Both the position numbers and the translations under genes were made by a program. From NCBI GenBank assembly GCA_013398615.1, contig VZSR01000520.1, positions 35,186,055-35,250,054 on the forward strand: DNA of 64,000 nucleotides. The letters run 5' to 3'. Source of the DNA: Brachypodius melanocephalos. Taxonomy: Eukaryota > Chordata > Aves > Passeriformes > Pycnonotidae. Numbering within the stretch: the first letter of the stretch is position 1; each line of letters begins with the position of its first letter. Shown piece after piece: positions 21,401-33,500 of this stretch. The notes under the pieces are model-generated. The model searched no databases and had not been told where the DNA came from. It worked only from the letters and a program-made list of their open reading frames with translations.

Positions 21401-24400
21401 TCGGTTAACCAAGGGGAAATGGGAAATCAGGCCATGTCCCTTAAGAGGGTAACTGGTTTTCTGGGCAGAAAAAAAACCGCATGTAATCTATCTGGACAAC
21501 TTCAAAATATTTTTCATAGGCAAAAAAGGAATAGGACAGAACTTCAAGGGGAGAGAAGTTGGCCAAAGAGGAAGGGAAATGCGTGTTTCTTTTGGGGGAG
21601 CACATTGATGTGTTTGTTGATAGATTAACCTATCAGCTGTATGGAGTTTACTTGCATTTCCTAAAGTCTTGTGGACTAATCTTATTTAATGAATACTGTG
21701 ATACAATATAAAATTTGCTGATGACACAGTTATTAATACAGAGGGGAATTATGATACCAAGGCCGATTGAAAGGACCTTGAGGACCAGAATAATTAGATG
21801 AATTGTATTATACAAAGTACAGCACTATTCAGCTAAAGCTAATATTGAGAATGTGTACCATTAAGATTGGACTTAACTAATTTAAGGTCACTGTGGATGA
21901 CAGTAGTAATTGACCACAAGATTAACTGTGAGGTGCCAATGTAATATATTTGGTGAACTAACTCCTGTACAGATATTTATTCGTTGCAAGAGACATTATT
22001 TCCCAGACATTTTTATTTTCAATTCTATATTTTGATCACCTTAATTCAAGAGAGGTGAAGTCAAACTGCAGCAGGTGCCAAGGGAACTGCAAGGGTGGTC
22101 AGGAGAATGAAGAGTTTGTTTGAAGAGTGAAAACTAAGTTCTGAGTTTAACTCATTTAATCCAGGATTAGAGAAGATATGAGTGCAGTCTTTAAATACCA
22201 GGAAAGGAAGAAGAAACTAAAGGACACTAGCACAAGAAAAAACTTGGTAAACTCGCCAGCAGTAATTTTAGGTAGGAAATCTTAAGTTTCTATGGCAACT
22301 AATGAGTAAAGAGTACTTGAAGGCAAAAAGTTGTTAGTTTTAATATAATATTTGACATGAATATGACAGACAGTGTTCATGGTTGTCATAGCAAGGAACT
22401 GGACTCATCAGCTTCCTCATCTGAATATAGCAGAGCTAGTTTTTACAATAGAAAATCAATCATTTAACCTCTGTAAAGTAGTTGGGTATTAGGTCCTACA
22501 GCCAGGTAAAAAAAAAATCATACAAATAGCTGGAAGATCTGAAGAAAAAACAACACTTTGTGTTTTCTCTTTTGTTATTCTCTCTTTCTGCATATGCTTT
22601 TAACTACTTTTGGACAGAGGGCAGCAGATTAGACACTGTAAGAGAGCATTACTAGTTCTTAGGGAAGGACATGGTGAGCACAATGACTGTGATTTTATAT
22701 GTTACAGATTTATACGTTTTACAGATTTAATACATTACATAAAAATAAATTTGAGGATCTTTTCTGTGTTCTCGTAAAATAATCGATTTGATTTTTTAGA
22801 TCTTATTGGAGCGAACTAAGTTACAGGAAAGAATATGGGAGACCAGGCTACAGATGAAAGCACATTGAGCACATTCCAGTGCTTTTTCCTTTATAACCCA
22901 TTTATTTACATAGCTGTTACAATGGGATGACCAAAATGGCAAAAGAACAATCAAAATTTTTCTGCAAATGACAATAGTGAAATGAAGCAACAGTTTCTTA
23001 GCAACAAACTGGAAAATATGCTAAATAATATCTTTTTGCTGCTGAGGTGTTTGTGTGCTACATTCCAAGTATTGTTCTGAAGTAGATTCATATTTTTGAA
23101 CATGTTTCTTTTATATTAATCTTGTTATAGGTTTGCCTTGACATGGAATTTTCTGAAGAATCACTGTTCATGGCTACATTTTTACTTGGAGTACAAACGA
23201 AATAAAACCAACCTTGTTTTGTAAGGCTAAGGGATTAGATTGAACATCAGACTTACATTTCTTTAAGAGTCTGGTGGGTTGTAAAATCCAATTCCAGTCA
23301 GAGGTCACTCATTTGGAAATGGTGAATGACAGCTGCTGTAGCTTTGGCTGACTCTCAGTGGTGGTGAACAGACAATTCTGGATTGAACTTCTGCACAGTT
23401 CAGGTGGTGAGTCCTGAGCAGCACTGTAATTACACAGAGCATAACCTACATCATGTATATTATGAAATGGTATTTATTTTTCTGTGGACTATTAAACTAG
23501 AGAAAATGGGAAATTAAGAATGATTTTGTTTTTTTGGATTTTTACCCCCAACATAATTAAAAAGTACTTTACTGAATTTTTCCTTCTTTTTTGGTTTGGC
23601 TATTGCAGGAGAAATTCTGGCTCTTAATCAGGAGCACACACGTTTTGCCTGAAAGCATTTCTTGGCATGTCTTTCTGTATCCCCCAAACCAGTTCCTTTC
23701 TATTTCAGCTGATTCAGGCTCTGCAATATATTCTGAGACCTCATGAGTTTTCAATTTCTCTGGGAATAGTTTAATTTACAGGTAGATTCTTTTGGTATGT
23801 GTAACAGCTAGAGTAAGAAACACAACTTTTTCAGAGCAGTTTCCAGAAGGCAGACACCTAACTGCTGGGTAGCAAAGGAGAATTGTGCATCTGTCCAGCC
23901 TGACAAATCCATTCACCCCAGAGTCCTTAGGTAAAGTCAGAGTACCTGAAGAATCCTTCAGGTACGAAGTCCTTCCATCTATGTTGTTTTCTTTTTTTAT
24001 TTATTTATTTTTATCTTTACCTGCATTTAATTTAGAGCTCATTGCTTTAGAAGGCATGAATAACACTCTCTCTCTTTATTCCCCTAGGTATGGGTGCCAC
24101 TTTCTCAGGTGCTCTGCAGTTGTTGTCATCAAGGAAGGATTATTTGAAATCACCCTGGTGCTGTCTTTCCAAGGTTACACAGCTCCTGTGTTAAAATGAA
24201 GGTTCCAATTCACCTTGGATTTCACTAAAGCAGTGTGAAATAGCTCTTGATTCTAATACAATAGCTATGACAAGGTTAGAATGAAGCTGAGAGTAGAGCT
24301 TTATTTGAGAGAAGAGAGGAGTGGAAAAGGGAGGAGCTGAAAGCAGCAGCAGTGGAAGGGAAGTAATACGTGACTTTAATCCCAGATGAGAATGAGAGAC

Positions 24401-25566
24401 CACTTGCCTGCAGGTTTACTATCAGAGGGGATCCATTTTTGTATACATGGTTTTGGAACAAAATACACGAGCTTATTTTTTCTGTCAAATGTATGGGTCA
24501 AAATGAGATATGTTTATGTTTAATCTAATTCCTTCTGTGTTCTTTATTCTAGTCCAGTACTATATTGAAAAAAAAAATTATTCTGCTTTTCACATTTCCA
24601 GGGTATTTGTAGATTTCTTTGACATATCTACAGATTTTAAAGTTAATAGGAATCATGTCTTCTTAGTGTTTCCTGGACTGAGTTAGAAAGTTTTTTAAAG
24701 GCAGTAAGGAAGAGATGTTTTTCTAAATGTTTACACATTTATGAAAAACTCCCTTCCTTAGTGGCTTACAAAGTTTATGTAAAAAATAGCAGCAGAAATC
24801 AGCCTAAGTGCATATTTAAACTCCACATTTTTCAGTCTTTAAAACGGAATTCTGGAATTCCTCGTTTGAAAACTGCATTGAGTTCCTAGTTCAAGGCATG
24901 CAAAAGAAAATACCTTTGATCTCAGAAGATCTCTAGGATTCATGAGAACTACTTGCAAGGTGAAATAACCACAGATTGGCTGTGAAAAAGCTTGCAAAAG
25001 AATTTTCCAAACTAAATTTATTTGGGATTTCAGTATGTTTTCCTAACGCTTATGCAGGCAGAAGCCTGCATGCCAGGATTCTAAATCTGAGGAGGGAACA
25101 TTGTCTAAAACTCTTCTTTTATTTCCTCTTGTAGACCTGGTCCCTTACCTACTCTGAGAGGACTTAGGTTCAGTCACAGCTATTTATTGTATTTGCTGTC
25201 TAATGATGCTCCTTGGTTAAAAAGATTTTGCAAAGGAGATGTTCAGAAAACGGTTTCTCATTTTAATTCATCATCATGCTTTGAAAATTCAAAATGGTTT
25301 TAGTTTTCTATAACATAACACTTTAATTATTTATATGTATATTGGATTAGATTTTTCTGCTAATAATTCTGTTGTGCATTTGAAATTAATGGAAATGCTC
25401 GAATTTTTTTAACATTTTACTGGTTTATCCGAGCACAGGATTTGGCCTAACTGGTAGACAGAGAAGTAACACATAGGTGACAATGTTTATTTTTTGCTAG
25501 ATAAAAGCTGAGGTACTTGCCAGTCACAGAACTGTGGAAGCTGTGGAATCGTGGGCTTGCTGCTCA
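18430..25566. other. Intergenic DNA between DDX24 and PPP4R4
   Basis: AT-rich, with no recognisable exon. T-rich tracts occur at about 18723-18755 and 20571-20604, and a LINE-like relic at about 21.7-22.3 kb. In human, IFI27-family genes lie in this interval; I saw none of their glycine/alanine-rich membrane sequence here. Confidence 0.5.
21700..22330 (+). mobile_element. Old LINE relic (CR1/L3-like, tentative)
   Basis: The degraded frame reads GCTGATGACACAG (the ADDT of a reverse transcriptase active-site region), and about 0.4 kb on, GCAGTCTTTAAATACC and ACAAGAAAAAACTTGGTAA resemble the 3' half of such elements. Many stops and indels; family assignment is uncertain. Confidence 0.35.
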
Positions 25567-25666
25567 NNNNNNNNNNNNNNNNNNNNNNNNNNNNNNNNNN
25601 NNNNNNNNNNNNNNNNNNNNNNNNNNNNNNNNNNNNNNNNNNNNNNNNNNNNNNNNNNNNNNNNNN
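25567..25666. other. Assembly gap (100 N)
   Basis: Exactly 100 undetermined bases, so the true gap size is probably unknown. The base order across it should not be trusted. Confidence 0.99.
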
Positions 25667-25672
25667 CCACCA

Positions 25673-25704
25673 GGGGGTGGGATGGGGGGTTAGGGGAAAA
25701 GGGG
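25673..25704 (+). other. G-run cluster with G-quadruplex potential beside the gap
   Basis: Five G-runs of 5, 3, 6, 4 and 4 bases separated by loops of 1-4 bases begin six bases after the gap. This matches the usual quadruplex pattern. Confidence 0.7.
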
Positions 25705-26499
25705 CAAAGCAATACAGTTTTATAAATCCTTGATTATGCACAGTAACACAGAACAAAAACTAATAAAATTCTGGGCAATATAATATCATGTAATCTTTAG
25801 GATTTCTGGCATTACTTTTAATCTTTTATCAACAAAACTTACTTGGTCATGTGGGCATTTCACAAGGATAAAAAAACATCGCAGCCCCTCAAATCTGCCC
25901 TTGTGATATATTTACAGTTTTTTTAACTCCTGGTCTGAGTGTTATGTCTTCATATAACCATTGCAAAGGCCACTGTCCTAGAGGTCTGGTGAATTACTTG
26001 TATCAGTAGATGCTGAGTGTACGTCTGTGTGATGATTCTTGTCCTGTATGTATTTTGCATCCCTAAGGCACCCCAAAAGAAGCTCTCTTACTAAGTTTTT
26101 AAAGATTATGCATGTTTACTTGTATATGAATCAGAGGTAAGTAGCATAATTTTATTTTAAAAAGAATACTCTCTTCAACCTCCAAGGCAGTCCACATTTG
26201 TGAGCCAAAATGGTAAAGGCATCCAAGGCCTACCTGCATATATCAGGAAAACTGTCTGTATGGAAATCTATGCTGCTGCTTATGAGTATGAGTGGTGTGT
26301 AATCTGGGTCTAGAATGCAAAAGACGGAGAATAAGAATTTATGAAGAGTGTAAGTGATGTCTTCGTCAGAATTTAACAATTTACTGCCGACGAAGTTTTT
26401 TTTTTTTTTAGGCACTAATACAAAAGCGTTAATTGAGGGAGGAACCTGCTTTGGACTTTTCATCAAAAACAGCACTTGTTACCAGTTTCTCCGGTGTAA

Positions 26500-27400
26500 T
26501 TCTGCTTTGACACAGCTGTGAGACGGGCGACGCTGGCGTGGGGTCCCAGCGCCGCTGGCAGTATCGCGGCGCCCCGCAGAGGAGGGCTGGAGGAGCAGCG
26601 GGCGCGGTGCTGCAGCTGGGCCACGGGGACACCCCGAGGCCGCAGCCGCGGTGCCCTCCCAGGCCGGGGGAGCGGGGCCGGGCGCTGAGGGGGCCGAACG
26701 CTGAGGGGGCCGAACGCTGAGGGGGCCGCGCCTTCCCGCGTTCCGCTGCTGCCGGGCCCGGCGCTCCCTGCTCCGCGGAGGCCGCGGGAGCGCCGCGTTG
26801 CCCCGGAGACCGGCTCGGCGGGGCTGGGGCTGCCCCGGCCGGGCACTGTAGTGCTTACTCGGGGAGGGAGCCGAGGGGCTGCGCTGCGGGACGGGGGCGG
26901 GGAGCGTCACTGCACCACAGCGACCGTCCCTCCTCCCGGGGCGGGCGGAGAGGCGGCACACGGGCACCGCGGCGAGGCTGTTTCGCTCCGCTCCGCGCCC
27001 TGCCCTGCCCGCCCCGCCGGTGAGGGGCGAGCCCGCAGCCGAGGGTTCCGTGCTGCCCTTGTGGCGCTCGGGGGCACCCCGGTCCCCGCGCCCTCGCTGC
27101 GGACAGGAGTGGGCAGCGACGAGGGCAAAGTTGGCTCGAAACTCCCGCCCGCCGAGGCACCAGCGGCCGCAGCGGGCTCTCGGGGCTGCGGGCGCCGGCC
27201 CCGCCGCCTGCTCGGCCGGGCGGAGCGGAGAAAGTTTACCGGCGGGAGGCTGGGCGCGGGTGGCGGCCGGCGGGCGCTGCCGCAGTGTGTGCGCCCAGCC
27301 GGGGCTGCTGCCCGCTCGGGAGCGCTCCGGGGCTTCGGTCCTGCCGCCCTCGGTGCGATGTGAGGCTCGGCGACAGCGTCGGCTGCCGAAGGCTTTGGTG
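26500..27400 (+). promoter_or_regulatory. PPP4R4: CpG-island promoter of PPP4R4
   Basis: About 0.9 kb of very GC-rich, CpG-dense sequence ending at the first coding exon of PPP4R4. GGGGCGGG/CCCGCCCC boxes suit Sp/KLF factors and no TATA box was seen. The transcription start was not located, but the 5' UTR must lie in its right part. Long open frames on both strands here are a by-product of few stop codons. Confidence 0.85.
26684..26731. repeat. Three tandem copies of a 16-bp unit in the PPP4R4 CpG island
   Basis: Units GCTGAGGGGGCCGAAC at 26684-26699 and 26700-26715 are identical; the third at 26716-26731 differs at its last few bases. Confidence 0.9.
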
Positions 27401-27405
27401 GTTAC

Positions 27406-27519
27406 ATGCGCCCAATAATCTTCTCCAAAATGGATTTTAGTCATAGCAGTCTTTTTGGATACATAGAAGACCTGCAGGAACTAACTATTATAGAGAGGCC
27501 AGTACGCAGGAGCCTGAAG
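27406..27519 (+). CDS. PPP4R4: PPP4R4 coding exon 1
   Basis: Two in-frame ATGs are possible. The one at 27430 gives MDFSHSSLFGY, matching the conserved part of the human N-terminus, and has a good context (A at -3, G at +4). The one at 27406 adds eight residues (MRPIIFSK) in a weak context; human also has a short extension there, of different sequence. The donor is CTGAAG/GTATAT. The 5' UTR is continuous with the CpG island. Confidence 0.9.
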
Positions 27520-30500
27520 GTATATACCTCGAAAAAGAACGGTGCTATAAAATCCATTTTAAATTGTGTCTGTTTTAATTATACACAAATAAGCGAATAG
27601 ACAGTTGTTTGGGGTTTTGTTTGTTTGTTTTGTTTGTTTTTACAGCACCAGGATATGAAACATTGTCAGTCATTTTAGAATAAACAATCTCGAATTCTGT
27701 ATAGGAGGGATTTAATGTTTTCAGCATAAGAATATTAAGATGGGAACATATAGACTAACTTGGATCTTTAGATTAATTTATATGCCACTTGTTTAATAGT
27801 GATAGTGTCTGACTTGAAATTGTACTTCTCTGACATTCAATCTTTTCCTGGTGGAAGATTTATTTGAAGTTGAAATGTTGGCTAGAGGTTTCATGAATAA
27901 ATTGAAATTACTCATGAAGCTATCCCTGTATGTGTGTGGAGAAAGAGATTGTTTTAAGATTAAAACAGTGAAATAGTAAGGCATTGTAAACTCATAATCT
28001 CTATTTCACACTTGACAGACACCAGAAGAAATAGAAAGATTGACAGTTGATGAAGAGCTCAGTGATATTGAAAGGGCTGTTTACCTACTCAGGTATTTCC
28101 TAAAATGTTGCTGTGAAACAGTGCTGTCCATTGTGTTTACGTACAGCTTTTTTAGTATTTTACTCTTCACTCCTTTAATTTTCTGTCTATAAGTAGTTCT
28201 TTTACCTTCAGCTATGTTAAGCATATAGGCAAGATAAAAATAGGCACTGTAATTTAAAAAATTAAGTAATTTAAAAAATCACCCTATAATGGGACATGTG
28301 TGTACATATATAAGAATTTCTGAGCTTTTAATATGTTCCTCACCAGCAGAGAGTTGTATTTAAGCATCTTTTCTCCTGCAGTTGATTTTGGAAGATTCCC
28401 TGAGTGTTAATGTTATTAACACCAATAATTCAGGGAATTCATACTCAATCTCAGCAAATATTCACTCATGGCCAGTTAACACAGGCTGGTAGCTGTTGTA
28501 GCATCCTGTATGTGTTTGGACTTTCAGAAGAGAAAACTTGAGTGATTAGTTCTGTAGTCCTTGGAAATTACTGTAGAGGATACTGTGTTAATACTTCCCC
28601 CTGTTCTAATTTTCTTTATTTTACCTCCTTCTTGTTGAAAGTATTTATTTGCAGATACTTGAATAACTTAAATTTGGTAGTTTAAAATATGGATCTTTCA
28701 GCTACTGTGTAAGTCATCTTTGAGAGTACAAATGTTCTAGGGGGTTTTGAGTTGAATATGCATTTTTAAACAATACCTGGTAATTAGAGAACCAGCTGCA
28801 GTTCCCTCTCAGTTTGCTTATTCTGCTGTTTTAAATGCTTTTCTAGTCTATGCCTGTGCTCAGTATTTAAAATTCTTGGTGATACAGTTATCTCTTTTTG
28901 GGGTGCATGGCATTGCTTTTAAGTTTTCATTTTGTCCACTGATACTGCTTTTGATACTGACTTCTGTTTATAGTTTGGAGATTTTTTTATGCTGGAATAT
29001 ATAAAATAGATGATTTTAAAACTTGCTTTGCTCTTAGTTGCTATAATCAAAGCAGTCTGTTCACTGTAGCGAAATTCAGAGGAAACATTTTGCATGTAGT
29101 ACATATCACTGAAAGGAGGAGTATCCATTGTGGATTTTACCTCACAACAACCAGCAGAGGTGATTTTTTTTCTTTTCCAGTGTGACAGCAAATTTCTTTG
29201 CTCTTTTTCCAGTTAAAGATCACATTTCCAGCATATATGTTCTAACTAGATCATTGCCCTTTTAAATGGCAAAGGGTTCCACTTCATGTCTTTCATCTTA
29301 TCAATTGCTTTTCAACCTGGCCTTGACCTTCTCCTGACATCTTTGTCTGATTTTCTCTACTCAAGCAGCTGTTCTTGAGACATAACATTCTTTTTCTTTT
29401 AATGAAGCTTTCATTTTTCCCTCTGCATTGTTCTCATTGCTGAAAGGTACTTTCAACTCTGCTTGATAGGCTTTTTTGTAAGGTAGTCTCACCGTGCAGG
29501 TATGTTAATACAATAATCCAGTGGAAGCTTTTGCTGTTGGATGGCATATTGCTGTCCTTGTACTGAGTGAAGTAAAAGCTGAAGTTGAAAAGCTGCCTGT
29601 AACCCAGTAGTACCTTTTATATAATGTACAAGAGTATGTACTTTTGGCTTGTCAGGGATTTTTCATCTATTTTAATACAATATCCCTGCCTTTTGCTGTT
29701 TGATAGTAATGTCAGTCCAATCTTTCCATGCCTCATTTTCTCACACAGGTGTATTATTCACTGTCCTTCAGGTTGTTCCTTATGTGGGACTCTCCTTGAT
29801 CTTACCCAAAAAGCCACTGCCTTTTCTGAAAATCTGTCTATAGAAATGGCTTTGCTGAGATTGAAACAAATTGTTAATGACACCTCTGTTGTATCCTATT
29901 TGGAAAGAATGGTGTTATCTCCATATACATTAAAAATATACAAGAACAATAATAGAAAGCAAATCTCTCACCTTAAATATCTACAGATAGCATCAAAATA
30001 CTACTTTTGTCACAGTGTCTTATGTGTTGTCATTTACCTATTGCACCCTAATCTGCAAGTTGAAGATTTTGAATTTACTGAGGTATCTTCAGTGTTTCTT
30101 GTTCAGTGCAATGGAGCTGATTAATGCTGAGTTAAACCTTTGTATGCTACAGCAAAGCTAATGTTTACTAATGATTTTCTGGGAAAGTTCAGAAAGAGTC
30201 TTCACATTTTAAAGGTTTTCATTCTGAACAAAAAAACCTCAACCACTTTCTTCTCTTTTCACATACTTTCCTTCTAAAACCTACCCCCAACTTCTCCTCC
30301 CCACCCTCGAACTTGGATGTGCTTATATGCAGAGTTTACTATGTATTCAGAGTTTCCTTATATGCAGAATTTACTATGTAGTCTAGTCTGTTTACTAGAT
30401 ACTTGTTTCTAGAAGATTTCTGCTCCTGAATTCTTTTACTGTAGTCGTCTGAAAATGGATACATTGAGATCCAAGTTGGAGAGGATAGATTTTCTTTGTT

Positions 30501-33500
30501 TCCCTAGTGACTGATTCTTGCTTACTATATGAGAGGGTATTAATATGAGAAGGTATTAATTTCCCAACTCTCAGAGTTTCATCAGTTATTCTTCTCTTTT
30601 CACTTGTTGTATTCTTTGCTTCTCATTTAACAGTAGTACTGTAGAATTTCTGGCATGGTCTTTTACTTCTTGATATTATAAAGTTTATTGTTTTACTCAT
30701 CTGGTATGTGTTTGTAACCATCTAATGATTATTTTGTATTTCCACAGTGTCTCGTCTGTGTCTAGCCATGATGTATTGTCAGAGATTTTGTAAATTTCTG
30801 TTCATTGTGTTCTCTTAAGTATGATGTAATTATATACCTACTAATCTTTTTAGCACGTGGTAAATACATTGATACATTGACCTTGTGTGAGATCTCAGTT
30901 CCATAGGGACATGATTTCGTTGTAATTGTTTTTTTTGTTGTTGTTACCTATCATAATTTGGTTTTACATTCTAAAGTGATAATTGTAATTTTGATAATCC
31001 TGAAAAGTTAATCTCTCTCTCATTATTGTTTCCAGTGGATGTCTTTGCTTTCAGTCTCCCCTTTTCTGCTAGTACTGTTTTTCAGATAACTGTATAATGA
31101 GGTAGATTGATAAGAAGATCTAGCTAAAGCTGATAATTTCTAATCCCATTAATTTTCAGATAAATCAACTCTTTGATTTGCTACATCATGTGGATATAGA
31201 AACAGTTCTGCAAGCAAGAGGAGAGGTGTAGTAGCTCTCCTGGTGGCTAGGGTTGCTTCAGTATGACTTGAGCATAAGTGAAGTACTGCTTTAAATTGCT
31301 GATGCCCGGAATACTGTGTTTTAATTAGGTAACATTCTGCAATTAGACTGAGCAAGTTCTAATTTAATAAGAATGTGGTAACAAAGTGGGCTGTAATTTG
31401 TTTTAATTTCATTTAACCTTGATTCTGGTAGAGGAATTGGGCTTCCTTAGACCAGACTAAGGGATGTCAGGGATGTTTATGAACTTCTCATTGAGATCAG
31501 ATGGGTTTAGGGACTTAGGGAGGGAGAGCCATTTGAGTGTCTCATATCTATGTTTTAGAGCTTCAGCTTGTGTTTTTGGTGGTTTCTGGAGCCTCTAACA
31601 GGAACCATAGAAGAGTTGTATTCTCTCTGCCTTGTGTGATGGTAGCCCAACAGAAGAACAAGGGCAGCAAAATATCTGTATGTCTCAACCAAGACAGTGT
31701 CAAGATTGATGGCTTATCATAAAACATCAGCAGATTAAGAGAATCTGCCAGAACACACTGAAGCAACTGAATAGTTTCCATTCCACCTCAGGGCATCGTG
31801 ACCTCTACGAGGACAGTGGCAATAAGCAGCTCAGGGACAATAGTTTTTATTCCTGCTGTGAACTTTTGCCTGTAATCTTAGTTTCCATGTTTTCTGATGC
31901 TTGATTCATGTTATTACTTATATTGATTTATCTTACTGTGGCTCACTCTTGTGGTATACAGCCCAAAGTAGGTATTCTTTGCCTCGTGAGAATCTGGTTA
32001 TGGATGCTTACTGGAATGTGCACTGCAGGGTGGTTTATTTTCTGAGGACTTTTCTGATAGATTTCCCTAGGGCTTATACACTATTGTGTGTACTGTATGA
32101 TTTTGTATTCAGCTAGGGTTTTTTGTTTGTTTGTTTGTTTTTTTGTTTTGTTTTGTTTTTTTCATTTGTACCTGCTTAGCGTTAAAGCTTCCAGACCTTG
32201 ACATTTGTGTCTTACTCAAAATAACAGGGTAATAATGAGTTATCAAGGTGGAAGATTGAATTTTTCATCCTTTTGTGAACAAAACCTTTGTTTTTGGAGA
32301 GATCCTATCTATCAGAGTAGAGAACAACACAATCCCTTTTTAAAACATTTAACACAGTTTTTGAAGACACAATAGATACTCTATCTAGATTGGAAAGAAT
32401 TCAATGCCTTTAAACTTATGATGACTTAAAAAGACCACAGCAACAAAAAGTAAAGTTGTACTTTATTGTACAAGCTATTCTTGATTAGCTGGAGCATTCT
32501 CAAATTCTAAACATTTTTTAATACATTATATGTTGCTGATTGTGAATGTCAAAACCACTACTATTTAAACATTGGTGGGGTCTTTTTGTCTAATTTTTAG
32601 TGATGGTGTTAATTTTGAAAAATTTAATTTTTCTGTAGGTGCAGGCAAATCACTTCAAAGTCTTGATTTTACATGAAAGCTTTCATTTACATGTAACTTT
32701 AGGAGCTGATTTTCTGCATTGTATCAATTTTTTTTTGTGTGTGTTGCATAATCATGAAAACTGGCTACTCTATTCCAATTATACAGTTTATAGTACTGAT
32801 GCATACATGGTATACTGAATGATAGTGTAGTATATTCAGTATATGTACTGAATGACACTACAGCTGTAATGCTCAGCATGTTGGAAAATAGTTCTTCCAT
32901 CTGTCCTGCCTGTAAATATCAGTGTAAATATCAATGGCAAAAGTATTTCTTCATTTTCCCCATCTTTTATTTTTTTAAATTGCAGCTTAAGTTTTATAAA
33001 AAAGTTTCATCCTGATTCACTTAGTTAGAGAGATTAACTATTTGTTTGACCTTAGATGTGTTATGCAAATAAACTAATGAGTATAAAGTTGATTCTTTCA
33101 CCTTAAAGTAAAAGATGTACCTGTAGACTTCTAAAGTGTTGCTAAGGCATGTACTTTTTATTCAAATTTAGATTTGTGCAAATACTTCTGTTAATCATAT
33201 TTGCTGAGTTCAAACTGCAGCTGAGGAACCAGCTGTGAATATACAGAGCAGAGTTAATGTAGTGCATTGAGAAGCATTAAGAAAAAAAAAAGGAGAGAGA
33301 AGAATCTATATTTCAGTTTTCTTTCTCAGGCTGCAGTGCAGGAAGACGGTAGTGCCAGTCCTCTCCCTATTCTAGTGTTTGAGCTATATTTGCTCTTTTG
33401 CCTGCACAGCACATTGGGGACTTTACCTGAGGCAAACCCTGAAAATGATGATTAGTTTTAAAAATTATCAGCTGTGTGGTCCAGGACTTTGTATACTTTA

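Noticed and set aside
26479..27444. A 321-codon open frame on the minus strand across the PPP4R4 CpG island
   Set aside because: Composition is only Arg, Pro, Ala, Gly and Ser as expected from random GC-rich DNA; similar open frames exist in other frames of the same island.
29624..30124. A 166-codon open frame in PPP4R4 intron 2
   Set aside because: No recognisable motif, AT-driven composition, inside an intron; most likely chance.
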